Notes: generated by a model from the sequence alone, not told the origin. A stretch of DNA of 64,000 nt from Pseudomonas triticifolii (GCF_014358015.1 NZ_JACONV010000014.1:1-64000), one strand, 5' to 3'. Shown: positions 7,760-18,282, numbered from the stretch's first letter. A program made the numbers and translations.

Positions 7760-9292
7760 TTACCGGGCCGAAGCGAGTTGAGTGAAGGCAGTGCCTAGCC
7801 ATTGCTGCACGCCGTGCATGGTCGCTGCCGATGTGTCGAGGAACGGCTGCGGGAAAACCCCGAGCACGATCAGCAACACGGCAAGGCCCAGCACCATGAT
7901 CAGTTCCCGTCCATCCATGCCTTTGAGAACCTCGTCCGATTTGGACGGGCCAAAGTAGGCGCGGTGGATCATGATCAGAGAGTAGACAGAACCGAATACC
8001 AGACCGGATGTTGCGATAGCCGTGACCCATGGCGAGCTGACAAAGCTGCCCAGCAGGATCAGGAACTCACCCACGAAGTTACCGGTGCCCGGCAGACCCA
8101 GAGACGCCGCCGCGAAGAACAGGCTGATGGCTGGCAGATAGGCGATGCGTGACCACAGGCCGCCCATCTCGCGCATATCACGCGTATGCAGACGCTCGTA
8201 CAACTGACCACTGAGGATAAACAGCGCTGCTGCTGACAGACCGTGCGCGAGCATCTGTACCACGACGCCCTGCAATGCCTGCTGGCTGCCCGAGTAGATA
8301 CCAATCAGTACAAAGCCCATGTGCGAGACACTGGAGAATGCGATCAGACGTTTGATGTCGGTCTGCGCAAAGGCCAGGAAGGCACCGTAGAAAATACCAA
8401 CCAGACCCAGCGTCATCGCGATCGGAGCGAACTCGGCCGATGCATTCGGGAACAGGGGCAGGGCGAAACGCAGCAGACCGTAGGCCGCAGTCTTCAGGAG
8501 GATACCCGCCAGATCGACGGAGCCTGCTGTAGGTGCCTGGGCGTGTGCGTCCGGCAGCCAGGAGTGGAACGGTACGACCGGCAGCTTCACCGCAAAAGCG
8601 ATGAAGAAGCCCAGCATCAGGATGTACTCGGTGCCCGGCGTCAGCTTGGTTTTAAGCAGGTCGGCGTAGGCGAAGGTGATGACACCCGTCTGATTGAAGT
8701 GCACCAGCACCAGACCCAGGATCGCCACCAGCATGATCAGGCCGCTGGCCTGAGTGAAGATGAAGAACTTGGTGGCCGCGTAGATACGTGTCTTCTTGCC
8801 GTCTGCCGAGCTGTGACCCCAGAGCGCGATGAGGAAGTACATCGGCACCAGCATCATTTCCCAGAAGAAGAAGAACATGAACAGGTCGATGGCGAGGAAC
8901 ACGCCCACCACACCGCCCAGGATCCACATCAGGTTGAGGTGGAAGAAGCCCACCTTGCGCTGAATTTCCTTCCACGAGCACAGTACCGACAGCACGCCCA
9001 GCAGGCCGGTCAGCAGAATCATCAGCAACGACAGGCCGTCAAGGGCCAGGTGCACGTCGATGCCGAAACGGGTGATCCACGGATGGTGGAATTCCAGGGT
9101 CCAGGTCGGATCGGCACCCGGCACCGGCGCGTAGCCGAAGTTGCCGGTCGCCCAGAGCCAGAGGCCCAGGGCCAGTTCGAGGGACATGGTCAGCAGCGCG
9201 ATCCAGCGCGGCAGGGTAGGGCCGAAGCGCTCACCCAGCCAGCACAGCAGGCCACCGATAAAGGGGATCAGGATTAGCCAAGGCAGAATCAT
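7760..9292 (-). CDS. nuoM: NADH-quinone oxidoreductase subunit M
   Basis: This 510-residue antiporter-like proton-channel subunit of complex I lies in the inner membrane between NuoN and NuoL. The conserved glutamate/lysine channel residues are in recognisable blocks: FFFWEMMLVPMYFLI (TM5 glutamate), AFAVKLPVVPFHSWLPDAH (TM7 lysine) and KRLIAFSSVSHMGFV. Full length for the family. The ATG start at 9292 is 39 bases downstream of the nuoL stop, and nuoN follows after 7 bases. Confidence 0.97.
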   Translation of the reverse strand: MILPWLILIPFIGGLLCWLGERFGPTLPRWIALLTMSLELALGLWLWATGNFGYAPVPGADPTWTLEFHHPWITRFGIDVHLALDGLSLLMILLTGLLGVLSVLCSWKEIQRKVGFFHLNLMWILGGVVGVFLAIDLFMFFFFWEMMLVPMYFLIALWGHSSADGKKTRIYAATKFFIFTQASGLIMLVAILGLVLVHFNQTGVITFAYADLLKTKLTPGTEYILMLGFFIAFAVKLPVVPFHSWLPDAHAQAPTAGSVDLAGILLKTAAYGLLRFALPLFPNASAEFAPIAMTLGLVGIFYGAFLAFAQTDIKRLIAFSSVSHMGFVLIGIYSGSQQALQGVVVQMLAHGLSAAALFILSGQLYERLHTRDMREMGGLWSRIAYLPAISLFFAAASLGLPGTGNFVGEFLILLGSFVSSPWVTAIATSGLVFGSVYSLIMIHRAYFGPSKSDEVLKGMDGRELIMVLGLAVLLIVLGVFPQPFLDTSAATMHGVQQWLGTAFTQLASAR

Positions 9293-9331
9293 GACGGGCT
9301 CAATTCCTTTCGCAAATTCGCAAGGTTCATG

Positions 9332-11185
9332 TCAGACCGCAACCAGAACGACGGCACCGAGTACCAGAACGGCACCCACGGCAATCGAGGCAGCATACCA
9401 ACGCAACTGGCCGGTCTCTGTGCGGCTCATGGTGTCATGACCGCCTTTGACCAGACGTGGGATCAAGCCGATGGTGCGGTCGAACGGATCGCTACGCAGC
9501 AGATGACTGATCGCCAGATAAGGTTTGACGAAAAGCTTGTCGTAGATCCAGTCGAAACCCCAGGCAGCGAACCACCAGGCCGACAGGAAGCGGCCGGGAC
9601 CGCTGTTGGCAATGGCCGTCACCAGACGACGCTTGCCAAGGAACAGCAACGCCGCCAGCAGAATGCCTGCCAGTGCGATGGCACCCGACGCAATTTCCAG
9701 ACTGTGCTTGGCTTCACCACCGGCGTGGCCGACGCTCTGCGGCAACACGCCAGCCAGTGGAGGCGTGATCAGTGCGCCGATGAACGTCGACAGCACGATC
9801 AGCACCGACAGTGGCAACCAGTGAGCGATACCGTGACCGGCATGCGCTTCGGTCTTGGCTTCACCATGGAACGCGATGAAGATCAGGCGGAAGGTGTACA
9901 GCGAGGTCATGAACGCACCCACCAGACCCGCGTACAGCAGACCGTTGTTGCCGCTGGCGAACGCCTCCCAGAGGATTTCGTCCTTGGAGTAGAAACCTGC
10001 AGTCAACAGCGGCAGAGCTGCCAGGGCGGCACCACCGACGATGAAGCTGGCGTAGGCCAATGGCAGTTTCTTCCACAGGCCGCCCATCTTGAAGATGTTC
10101 TGCTCATGGTGGCAGGCAACGATCACGGCACCCGATGCGAGGAACAGCAGCGCTTTGAAGAACGCGTGCGTCATCAGGTGGAAAATTGCGCCTTCCCAAG
10201 CGCCGACCCCCAACGCCAGGAACATGTAACCAATCTGGCTCATGGTCGAGTAGGCGAGGATACGTTTGATGTCGGTCTGAACCAGCGCGGCGAAACCTGC
10301 CAGCACCAGAGTGACACCACCCACAATACCGACCAGATGCAGAATGTCCGGTGCCAATGCGAACAGGCCATGGGTACGGGCAATCAGGTAGACACCGGCC
10401 GTTACCATCGTTGCGGCGTGGATCAGCGCCGAAACTGGCGTAGGGCCAGCCATCGCGTCAGCAAGCCAGGTCTGCAGCGGCAGTTGCGCGGACTTACCGA
10501 CAGCACCGCCCAGCAGCATCAACGTCGCCAGCACGATCCAGAAATCGCCGACCTTGAAGTGTTCTGGAGCCTTAACCAGCAGTTCTTGAACGTTCAGCGT
10601 GCCCAACTGCTGGAACAGAATGAACAGGCCGATGGCCATGAACACGTCACCGATGCGCGTCACGACGAAGGCTTTCAGAGCTGCATTGCCGTTGTTGCGG
10701 TTGCTGTAATAGAAACCGATCAACAGGTAGCTGCACAAACCTACGCCTTCCCAACCGAAGTAGATGAACAGCAGGTTGTCGCCCAGAATCAGGAACAACA
10801 TGCTGGCAATGAACAGGTTGGTGTAGGAGAAGAAACGCGAGTAGCCCGCTTCACCGCGCATGTACCACGACGCGAACAGGTGAATCAGGAAGCCGACACC
10901 GACCACTACGCCCAGCATCGTGACGGACAGGCCGTCCAGATACAGGGCGAAGTTGGGCTGGAAGCCATCCACATCCATCCAGCGCCAAAGCACCTGGGTG
11001 TAATGACCCCCTTCAGGCGGTGCGACGTTGAACTGCCAGATGACCCACGCCGCCACGATGGCGGAAAGGCCAATGGAGCCGACGCCGATCAGCGCCGCGA
11101 GGTTTTCCGAGAGGCGGCCACGTGAAAACGACAGCAGCAGGAAACCGATGAGGGGAAATACGAAAGTCAGAAAGAGAAGATTCAT
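9332..11185 (-). CDS. nuoL: NADH-quinone oxidoreductase subunit L
   Basis: This 617-residue distal proton-pumping subunit of complex I has an N-terminal NADH5 extension and the Proton_antipo_M domain ([52 protein letters not shown]). The C-terminal region (about 480-617) carries the lateral amphipathic helix and final membrane segment that anchor NuoL along NuoM and NuoN. The first codons overlap the nuoK end by four bases (ATGA), implying coupled translation. A long reading frame on the opposite strand over this gene is not considered real. Confidence 0.97.
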
Positions 11186-11490
11186 CCGCGCATCTCACTG
11201 GCAGCGTCGATATCGAGCGTGTGGAAGCGGCGATACAGTTGCATCAGGATCGCCAGACCAATACTGGCCTCGGCGGCTGCAAGGCTGATCACCAGAATGA
11301 ACATGACCTGTCCATCCGGCTGCGCCCAGCGGCTACCTGCAACAACGAACGCCAGAGCAGAGGCGTTCATCATGATCTCAAGGCTCATCAACACGAAAAG
11401 GATGTTGCGTCGCACCATCAAGCCGACCAGACCGAGGCAGAACAGCACCCCGGCAACCGCCAGACCGTGTTCGAGAGGGATAGCATTCAT
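11182..11490 (-). CDS. nuoK: NADH-quinone oxidoreductase subunit K
   Basis: This 102-residue three-helix membrane subunit of complex I, homologous to MrpC/mitochondrial ND4L, has the conserved membrane glutamates in [11 protein letters not shown] and [13 protein letters not shown]. Length and start ([20 protein letters not shown]) match Pseudomonas NuoK. It overlaps both neighbours by four bases: its start over the nuoJ stop and its stop over the nuoL start. Confidence 0.97.
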
Positions 11491-11996
11491 TGGCTTGGCT
11501 CCTTCGCCTCGTTGCGGCCCAGGTGGAACGCTGTGACCGCTGCTGCAAGCAGCAGCATCGAGGCAAGTTCCACGACGAGCAGGTAAGGCCCGAACAGGCT
11601 GATGCCGACGGCTTTGGCGTCGACTGTGGTGTGACCGATGGCAGCGCCGGTCTGGTGGGCGAACAGCACATACAGCAGTTCAGCCAGCAACAGCACGCCG
11701 AGGATGACCGGACCAATCCAGATGCCGGGCTTGAGCCAGGTGCGCTCCTGCTGAACCGAGGCTGGACCCAGGTTCAGCATCATGACCACGAACACGAACA
11801 GCACCATGATTGCGCCAGCGTAGGCGATAACTTCCAGTACACCGGCGAACGGTGCACCCAGGCTGAAAAAGGTCATGGCCACAGCGATCAGTGAAATGAT
11901 CAGGTAGAGCAGGGCGTGCACCGGATTCGTGTTCGTGATCACCCGCAGGGTGGACACAACAGCGATACCGGATGCGAAATAGAAAGCGAATTCCAT
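11487..11996 (-). CDS. nuoJ: NADH-quinone oxidoreductase subunit J
   Basis: This 169-residue five-helix membrane subunit of complex I (ND6-like) carries the pi-bulge helix region [21 protein letters not shown] typical of NuoJ. I start it at ATG 11996 ([20 protein letters not shown]), directly behind a purine-rich site (AAGGAAG). An in-frame start at 12092 would add 32 residues lying inside nuoI and without family resemblance. The stop overlaps nuoK by four bases. Confidence 0.96.
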
Positions 11997-12006
11997 CTTT
12001 ACTTCC

Positions 12007-12555
12007 TTAAGGCAGCAAGCTCTTGACGTTGATCGGCTCGGCTTCATTCTGCGCGGAGCCCTTGGGCTTGCCAGCAACGGCCATGCCTGCAACGCGGTAG
12101 AAGTTGTAGTCGGGGTTCTTGCCGGGGCCGGAGATCAGCAGATCTTCCTTCTCGTACACCAGGTCCTGACGTTTGAAGTCGGCCATCTCGAAGTCCGGCG
12201 TGAGCTGGATTGCGGTGGTCGGGCAGGCTTCTTCACACAGCCCGCAAAAAATGCAGCGCGAGAAGTTGATGCGGAAGAAATCCGGATACCAGCGGCCGTC
12301 TTCTTTTTCAGCTTTCTGCAACGAAATGCAGCCCACCGGGCAGGCCACAGCGCACAGGTTGCAGGCTACGCAGCGCTCTTCGCCATCAGGGTCGCGGGTC
12401 AAAACGATGCGGCCACGGTAGCGGGGCGGCAGGTAGACCTGCTCCTCGGGGTACTGCAGGGTGTCGCGTTTGCGGAAGCCGTGACCAAACACCATCACCA
12501 GGCTGCGCAGTTGGGTACCAGTACCCTTAACGATGTCGCCAATATATTTGAACAT
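12007..12555 (-). CDS. nuoI: NADH-quinone oxidoreductase subunit I
   Basis: This 182-residue peripheral-arm subunit of complex I carries two 4Fe-4S clusters (N6a, N6b). Both ferredoxin motifs are intact: CVACNLCAVACPVGCI and CIFCGLCEEACPTTAIQ. The N-terminal amphipathic helix lies against the membrane arm near the quinone cavity. It follows nuoH by 11 bases and precedes nuoJ by about 10. Confidence 0.97.
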   Translation of the reverse strand: MFKYIGDIVKGTGTQLRSLVMVFGHGFRKRDTLQYPEEQVYLPPRYRGRIVLTRDPDGEERCVACNLCAVACPVGCISLQKAEKEDGRWYPDFFRINFSRCIFCGLCEEACPTTAIQLTPDFEMADFKRQDLVYEKEDLLISGPGKNPDYNFYRVAGMAVAGKPKGSAQNEAEPINVKSLLP

Positions 12556-12566
12556 GGGTCAAATCC

Positions 12567-13574
12567 TCACTGAACCGAGCCTGCCGGTGTGTTCAACAAC
12601 ACAATCGCAGCAGTCACCAGCAAATTGATCAGGGTCAGCGGCAGACAGAATTTCCAGCTGAAATCCATGACCTGGTCATAACGAGGGCGCGGAATGGACG
12701 CGCGCAACAGAATGAACAGCATGATGAAGAACGCGGTTTTCAGGGCGAACCAGAAGAAGGCCAACGATGGCAGGATATCGAACGGGCCGTGCCAGCCGCC
12801 GAAGAACAGGGTCACCAGCAACGCCGAGATCAGAATGATGCCGATGTATTCGCCAACGAAGAACATGCCCCATTTCATGCCGGCATATTCAATGTGGTAA
12901 CCGTCTGCCAGTTCCTGCTCGGCTTCCGGCTGGTCGAAAGGGTGACGGTGAGTCACTGCCACGCCTGCGATGAAGAACGTACAGAAGCCGAAGAACTGCG
13001 GAATGATGAACCACAGGTTCTGCGCCTGATACTCGACGATATCGCGCATGTTGAACGAGCCGACCTGCACCACGATGCCCATCAGCGCAAGGCCCATGAA
13101 CACTTCGTAGGAAACGGTCTGCGCCGACGCACGCAAGCTGCCGAGCAGGGCGAACTTGTTGTTGCTCGACCAGCCGGCGAACAGCACCGCGTAAACGGAC
13201 AGACCGGCCATGGCGAAGAAGAACAGCAGACCGATGTTCAGATCCGCCACACCCCAGGTCGGGGTGATCGGGATAACGGCGAACGCGATCAGCAAGGCAC
13301 TCATGGCCACGACCGGTGCCAGGGTGAAGATCACCTTGTCGGCGAACGGTGGCGTCCAGTCTTCCTTGAAGAACATTTTCAGCATGTCGGCTGCAATCTG
13401 GAACATGCCGAAAGGGCCGACGCGGTTAGGACCGTAACGGTCCTGCCACCAGCCCAGCAGGCGACGTTCCACAAAGCTCAGCAATGCGCCGCAGACCACC
13501 ACGGCCAGCAGCACCACGATGGCCTTGACGACCGCAATGATCGCGTCGATCACTTCAGGGGTGAACCAGGTCAT
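12567..13574 (-). CDS. nuoH: NADH-quinone oxidoreductase subunit H
   Basis: This 335-residue membrane subunit (ND1-like) forms much of the quinone-binding chamber of complex I. It has the conserved GPNRVGPFGMFQIAADMLK loop, the glutamate-rich FDQPEAEQELADGYHIEYAG loop, and RASIPRPRYDQVMDFSWKF near the C-terminus. Its start overlaps the nuoG stop by four bases. Confidence 0.97.
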   Translation of the reverse strand: MTWFTPEVIDAIIAVVKAIVVLLAVVVCGALLSFVERRLLGWWQDRYGPNRVGPFGMFQIAADMLKMFFKEDWTPPFADKVIFTLAPVVAMSALLIAFAVIPITPTWGVADLNIGLLFFFAMAGLSVYAVLFAGWSSNNKFALLGSLRASAQTVSYEVFMGLALMGIVVQVGSFNMRDIVEYQAQNLWFIIPQFFGFCTFFIAGVAVTHRHPFDQPEAEQELADGYHIEYAGMKWGMFFVGEYIGIILISALLVTLFFGGWHGPFDILPSLAFFWFALKTAFFIMLFILLRASIPRPRYDQVMDFSWKFCLPLTLINLLVTAAIVLLNTPAGSVQ

Positions 13575-16288
13575 TGCGCTGCCTCCTGCAGACCGTCTAC
13601 GGATTTGCCGAACACTGCCGCAGGAATGCCCGCCAGACCGGCTGGCAATGCAACCAGACCTGCACCCAGTTCTTCGTTGATGCGCAGCGGCAGCTTGAGC
13701 GTCTGACCTGCTACGTTCAGCGAGATCAGTGCGCCTTCGTTGACGCCCAGGCGATCTGCTTCCGACTTGCCCAGCGCTACGTAGGCCTGGGGAATGCGCT
13801 CCTGAACCGGTGCCGCCAGAGACGAGGTTTCATCGCTGCCGAACAGGTGGAAGAACGGCACAACCTGCCAGGTGCCACGCTCCGGCGCGAAGGCGCGAGG
13901 GACGCTGGCGAACCACGACAGGCCATCACCTTTACTTTCGATCAGGCGTGTACCCGGATCGCCTGCACGCAGATGACCACCGACCTCGTCCTGGAACTTG
14001 TTCCAGGCCTGTGGCGAGTTCCAGCCCGGAGACCAGGCGAACGGCACTTGCTGACGTGGCTCGACAGACCCAGAGTAACCTTCCATGGAGAAGGAAAACG
14101 CGGTGTCCTTATCCTGCGGGGTGCGGGGTTCATGCACACTGATGTTGGCGCGCATGGACGTACGACCGCTGTAACGCAGTGGCTCGCGAGCCAGTTTCAG
14201 GCCTTTGATGCGGAACGATGCCGATGGTGCAGCATTGACGATACCGGCCAGTTGCGCAGAACTGCTCGCACAGGCTTCGGTGACGTGGTCCAGTTGCGTC
14301 CAGTCCACCGGCTTGTTGAGCAGGGTCGAGCGCAGGGCATGCAACCAGCGCCAGCCCTCGTGAATCATAATGCTGGCGTCCAGGTAGGTCGGATCGAACA
14401 CCTGGAAGAAGCGTTGTGCACGGCCTTCCTGACTGACCAGCGTGCCGTCGCCTTCGGCGAAGCTGGCAGCGGGCAGAATCAGGTGGGCGCGATCACTGGT
14501 CGGCGTCTTCTGATGGTCAGCAACGATCACCACCTTTGCAGCACTCAGTGCGGCGTCGACAATCGATGCATCGACACGGCGGTACAGGTCGTTTTCCAGC
14601 ACCACAATCGCGTCGGCCTTGCCGGAGATGACCGCTTGCAGCGCAGCGTCAACGGACTCACCGCCGAGCATGGCCAGACCCATGCTGTTGGCTTCGGGAA
14701 CGATCAGGCTGATGGAGCCTTGCTTGTCGCGCAGCTTCAGTGCCTTGGCAATGTTGGCGGCGGCTTCGATCAGAGCGGTCGAACCCAGCGAACTGCCGGA
14801 AATGATCAGAGGACGCTTGGCGGCGAGCAGGGCGTCGGCGATGCGTTGCGCCAGTTCCAGCGCTTCGCTGTCCAGGCCTTCGACGGCTGGTGCGCTGGCG
14901 TCCAGGGCGTGGGCAACGGCGAAACCGATGCGTGCCAGGTCGTCAGGTGCCGCATGCACGCATTCTTCGGCCACGTCGTCGAGGCGGGTTTCAGCCAGGC
15001 TGGCGATGAACAGCGGGTTCAGCTCGTGCTGGCCGATGTTCTTGACGGCTGCATCCAGCCACGGCTGGACTTTCATGGCGGCGGCCATGTCTTCGGCCTT
15101 GCCTTTAACGGCCTGACGTAGACCCAATGCCATGCGGGCAGCGGTCTGGGTCAGGTCTTCGCCCAGCACGAAGATGGCGTCGTGGTCTTCGATATCACGC
15201 AAGGTCGGAATCGGCAGCGGGCTGTCGTTCAGGACCTTGAGGATCAGGCGAATGCGTTCCAGCTCGCCCGCTTCGATACCGCTGTAATAGTGCTCGGCAC
15301 CGACCAGCTCGCGCAGCGCGTAGTTGCTTTCCAGGCTGGCGCGTGGCGAACCGATGCCCACGATGTTACGACCGCGCAGCAGATCGGCGGCCTTGTCCAG
15401 CGCTTCGTCCAGGCTCAGTTTGACCTGGCCCGCGGCAAGCAGTGGCTGACGAGGGCGATCCTTGCGGTTGACGTAGCCGTAGCCGAAACGGCCACGGTCG
15501 CACAGGAAGTATTGGTTCACGGAACCGTTGTAGCGGTTTTCGATGCGGCGCAGTTCGCCATAACGCTCGCCAGGGCTGATGTTGCAACCGCTGGAGCAGC
15601 CATGGCAGATGCTTGGCGAGAACTGCATGTCCCACTTGCGGTTATAGCGCTCGGAGTGGGTCTTGTCGGTGAACACACCGGTCGGGCAGACCTCGGTGAG
15701 GTTGCCGGAGAACTCGCTTTCCAGCGTGCCGTCTTCGACGCGGCCGAAGTACACGTTGTCGTGCGCACCATAAACGCCCAGATCCGTGCCGCCAGCGTAG
15801 TCCTTATAGAAGCGGACGCAGCGATAGCAGGCGATGCAGCGGTTCATCTCGTGTGCGATGAACGGCCCCAGTTCCTGGTTCTGGTGGGTGCGTTTGGTGA
15901 AGCGATAACGGCGCTCGTTGTGGCCGGTCATCACCGTCATGTCTTGCAGATGGCAGTGACCGCCTTCTTCGCAAACCGGGCAGTCGTGTGGATGGTTGGT
16001 CATCAGCCATTCGACGACACTGGCGCGGAACGCCTTGGATTCATCGTCATCGATGGAAATCCAGGTGTTGTCGGTGGCTGGCGTCATGCAGGACATGACG
16101 ATACGACCACGTGTGTCGTTCTCGTCGGTGTACTGCTTGACCGCACACTGGCGACAGGCGCCAACGCTGCCCAAGGCAGGGTGCCAGCAGAAATAGGGGA
16201 TATCGAGGCCCAGCGACAGACAAGCCTGTAACAGGTTGTCTGCGCCATCGACTTCGAGGGCTTTGCCGTCTACGTGGATAGTAGCCAT
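13571..16288 (-). CDS. nuoG: NADH-quinone oxidoreductase subunit G
   Basis: This is the large (905-residue) peripheral-arm iron-sulfur subunit. The N-terminal 2Fe-2S ferredoxin domain has CWHPALGSVGACRQC. It is followed by the His-Cys 4Fe-4S ligand set (HDCPVCEEGGHC), the double-cluster region (CIACYRCVRFY, CPTGVFTDK), and the gamma-proteobacterial extra cluster N7 motif (CHGCSSGCNI). A degenerate molybdopterin-oxidoreductase domain fills the rest. An unusually long, hairpin-containing 139-base gap separates it from nuoF. Confidence 0.97.
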   Translation of the reverse strand: MATIHVDGKALEVDGADNLLQACLSLGLDIPYFCWHPALGSVGACRQCAVKQYTDENDTRGRIVMSCMTPATDNTWISIDDDESKAFRASVVEWLMTNHPHDCPVCEEGGHCHLQDMTVMTGHNERRYRFTKRTHQNQELGPFIAHEMNRCIACYRCVRFYKDYAGGTDLGVYGAHDNVYFGRVEDGTLESEFSGNLTEVCPTGVFTDKTHSERYNRKWDMQFSPSICHGCSSGCNISPGERYGELRRIENRYNGSVNQYFLCDRGRFGYGYVNRKDRPRQPLLAAGQVKLSLDEALDKAADLLRGRNIVGIGSPRASLESNYALRELVGAEHYYSGIEAGELERIRLILKVLNDSPLPIPTLRDIEDHDAIFVLGEDLTQTAARMALGLRQAVKGKAEDMAAAMKVQPWLDAAVKNIGQHELNPLFIASLAETRLDDVAEECVHAAPDDLARIGFAVAHALDASAPAVEGLDSEALELAQRIADALLAAKRPLIISGSSLGSTALIEAAANIAKALKLRDKQGSISLIVPEANSMGLAMLGGESVDAALQAVISGKADAIVVLENDLYRRVDASIVDAALSAAKVVIVADHQKTPTSDRAHLILPAASFAEGDGTLVSQEGRAQRFFQVFDPTYLDASIMIHEGWRWLHALRSTLLNKPVDWTQLDHVTEACASSSAQLAGIVNAAPSASFRIKGLKLAREPLRYSGRTSMRANISVHEPRTPQDKDTAFSFSMEGYSGSVEPRQQVPFAWSPGWNSPQAWNKFQDEVGGHLRAGDPGTRLIESKGDGLSWFASVPRAFAPERGTWQVVPFFHLFGSDETSSLAAPVQERIPQAYVALGKSEADRLGVNEGALISLNVAGQTLKLPLRINEELGAGLVALPAGLAGIPAAVFGKSVDGLQEAAQ

Positions 16289-16388
16289 GGTTCAAAGATC
16301 TTCGTTGGCCCGTTGTCAGCAGGCGTGGCTAATGGAATCTCGGTAGTACCTGCAGCATTCAGCCCGTCGGGGCGTCAGCGGGTACGAG

Positions 16389-16415
16389 GACGGCGGCCTT
16401 GAAAAGTCCGCCGTC
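16389..16415 (-). other. Hairpin in the nuoF-nuoG intercistronic gap
   Basis: A GACGGCGG/CCGCCGTC stem of 8 bp with an 11-base loop lies in the only long gap (16289-16427) inside nuo. No U-tract follows on the minus strand, so it is more likely an mRNA-stability or processing element or a REP-like unit than a terminator. Function is not known. Confidence 0.4.
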
Positions 16416-16427
16416 CGGTGTGTCTTG

Positions 16428-17786
16428 TTATGCGCCGACCATGGTCGGACTTTTGCCGGGTGTCAGCGTGTCGGGTCTGGCAGGTGCGATACCGGCTTCG
16501 AACTCGGAGCGGAAGTACTTGATCGCGCTGCCCAGTGGCTCGACGGCTCCTGGTGCGTGTGCACAGAACGTCTTGCCAGGACCGAGGAAATTGACCAGAC
16601 CCAGCAGGGTTTCGATATCACCCGGCTGGCCCTGACCATTCTCGATGGCGCGCAGCATCTTCACGCTCCACGGCAGACCGTCGCGGCATGGCGTGCAGAA
16701 TCCGCAGGATTCCTGGGCAAAGAACTCTTCCATGTTGCGCAGCAGCGACACCATGTTGACCGAATCGTCGACCGCCATCGCCAGGCCTGTGCCCATCCGC
16801 GTACCGACCTTGGCAATGCCACCGGCATACATCTGGGCGTCCAGGTGTTCCGGCAACAGGAAGCCTGTACCGGCACCGCCTGGCTGCCAGCACTTGAGCT
16901 TGAAGCCATCGCGCATGCCACCGGCGTAGTCTTCAAAAAGCTCGCGAGCCTGCACGCCGAACGGCAGCTCCCACAGGCCCGGGTTCTTGACCTTGCCGGA
17001 GAAACCCATCAGCTTGGTGCCATGGTCTTCACTGCCTTCGCGGGCCAACGACTTGTACCAGTCGTTACCGTTGTTGACGATAGCGGGCACGTTGCACAGG
17101 GTTTCGACGTTGTTTACACATGTCGGCTTGCCCCAGACACCCACGGCAGCGGGGAAGGGCGGCTTGGAGCGCGGGTTGGCGCGGCGGCCTTCCAGCGAGT
17201 TGATCAGTGCGGTTTCTTCACCGCAGATATAGCGCCCGGCGCCGGTGTGCACGAACAGCTCGAAATCGAAGCCGGTACCCAGGATGTTCTTGCCCAGCAG
17301 ACCGGCTGCCTTGGCTTCGGCCACGGCACGGTTCAAGTGTTTGGCGGCAGTGACGTATTCGCCACGCAGGAAGATGTAACCGCGGTAGGCCTTCAATGCC
17401 TTGGCGCTGATCAGCATCCCCTCGACCAGCAGATGGGGCAGTTGCTCCATCAGCATGCGGTCCTTCCAGGTATTGGGCTCCATCTCATCCGCATTGCACA
17501 GCAGGTAGCGGATGTTCATGGATTCGTCTTTGGGCATCAGGCCCCACTTCACGCCAGTGGGGAAGCCTGCACCGCCGCGCCCCTTGAGGCCGGAGTCCTT
17601 GACGGACTGGACGATCTCGTCGGCTGATTGCTGGAGCAGTGCTTTTCGCGCCGCTGCATAGCCGTCTTTGGTCTGGTACTCGTCAAGCCACACCGGCTCG
17701 CCGTCGTCGCGCAGACGCCAGGTCAGCGGGTGGGTTTCTGCGGTGCGCGCAATGCGGTTCGCAGGGCCGAAGGACGTGATGGTCAT
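16428..17786 (-). CDS. nuoF: NADH-quinone oxidoreductase subunit F
   Basis: This 452-residue catalytic subunit binds NADH and FMN and holds the 4Fe-4S cluster N3. The glycine-rich flavin/nucleotide region GLKGRGGAGFPTGVKW and GRYICGEETALINSLEG, and the N3 ligand motif ESCGFCTPCRDG plus the later Cys in FCAHAPGA, are all present. Start ATG 17786 overlaps the nuoE stop by four bases. Confidence 0.97.
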   Translation of the reverse strand: MTITSFGPANRIARTAETHPLTWRLRDDGEPVWLDEYQTKDGYAAARKALLQQSADEIVQSVKDSGLKGRGGAGFPTGVKWGLMPKDESMNIRYLLCNADEMEPNTWKDRMLMEQLPHLLVEGMLISAKALKAYRGYIFLRGEYVTAAKHLNRAVAEAKAAGLLGKNILGTGFDFELFVHTGAGRYICGEETALINSLEGRRANPRSKPPFPAAVGVWGKPTCVNNVETLCNVPAIVNNGNDWYKSLAREGSEDHGTKLMGFSGKVKNPGLWELPFGVQARELFEDYAGGMRDGFKLKCWQPGGAGTGFLLPEHLDAQMYAGGIAKVGTRMGTGLAMAVDDSVNMVSLLRNMEEFFAQESCGFCTPCRDGLPWSVKMLRAIENGQGQPGDIETLLGLVNFLGPGKTFCAHAPGAVEPLGSAIKYFRSEFEAGIAPARPDTLTPGKSPTMVGA

Positions 17787-18280
17787 AGGTAACCCTCCAG
17801 CATCTTGGCTACGCCAGCAGGCTGTACGTCGCCGAAAGTATCGTCATCGACCATCACGGCCGGGGCCTTGTCGCAGTTGCCCAGGCAGCAGACGGGCAGC
17901 AGGGTGAAACGGCCGTCTTCGGTGGTTTGACCCAGACCGATGCCCAGCGAAGTCTTGATCTCGTCGACCACCGATTCGTGGCCGCCGATGAAGCACACCA
18001 TGCTGTTGCAGACGCGGATAATGTGGCGTCCGACCGGTTGACGGAAAATCTGGCTGTAGAAGGTGGCCACGCCTTCGACGTCGCTGGCAGGAATGCCCAG
18101 CAGATCGCCGATGGCGTAGATTGCACCGTCCGGCACCCAGCCGCGTTCCTTCTGAACGATCTTCAGGGCTTCGATGGACGCCGCGCGCGGGTCCTCGTAG
18201 TGATGCATTTCATGCTCGATGGCCGAGCGCTCTGTTTCGCTCAGCGCGAAACGGTCTGTCTGGATAAGCGGGCTGTTCAT
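17783..18280 (-). CDS. nuoE: NADH-quinone oxidoreductase subunit E
   Basis: This 165-residue thioredoxin-fold subunit carries the 2Fe-2S cluster N1a beside NuoF. The four cysteines are in place: one in VCNSMVCFIGG (with its partner four residues on) and a pair in VCCLGNCDKAPAV. It lies two bases after nuoCD and overlaps nuoF. Confidence 0.96.
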   Translation of the reverse strand: MNSPLIQTDRFALSETERSAIEHEMHHYEDPRAASIEALKIVQKERGWVPDGAIYAIGDLLGIPASDVEGVATFYSQIFRQPVGRHIIRVCNSMVCFIGGHESVVDEIKTSLGIGLGQTTEDGRFTLLPVCCLGNCDKAPAVMVDDDTFGDVQPAGVAKMLEGYL

Positions 18281-18282
18281 GC

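Noticed and set aside
9329..11125. 598-codon open frame antisense to nuoL
   Set aside because: It mirrors the third-position GC bias of nuoL; its product is a His/Gln/Arg-rich string with no recognisable domain.
13574..15121. 515-codon open frame antisense to nuoG
   Set aside because: Composition artefact of nuoG; no recognisable motif.
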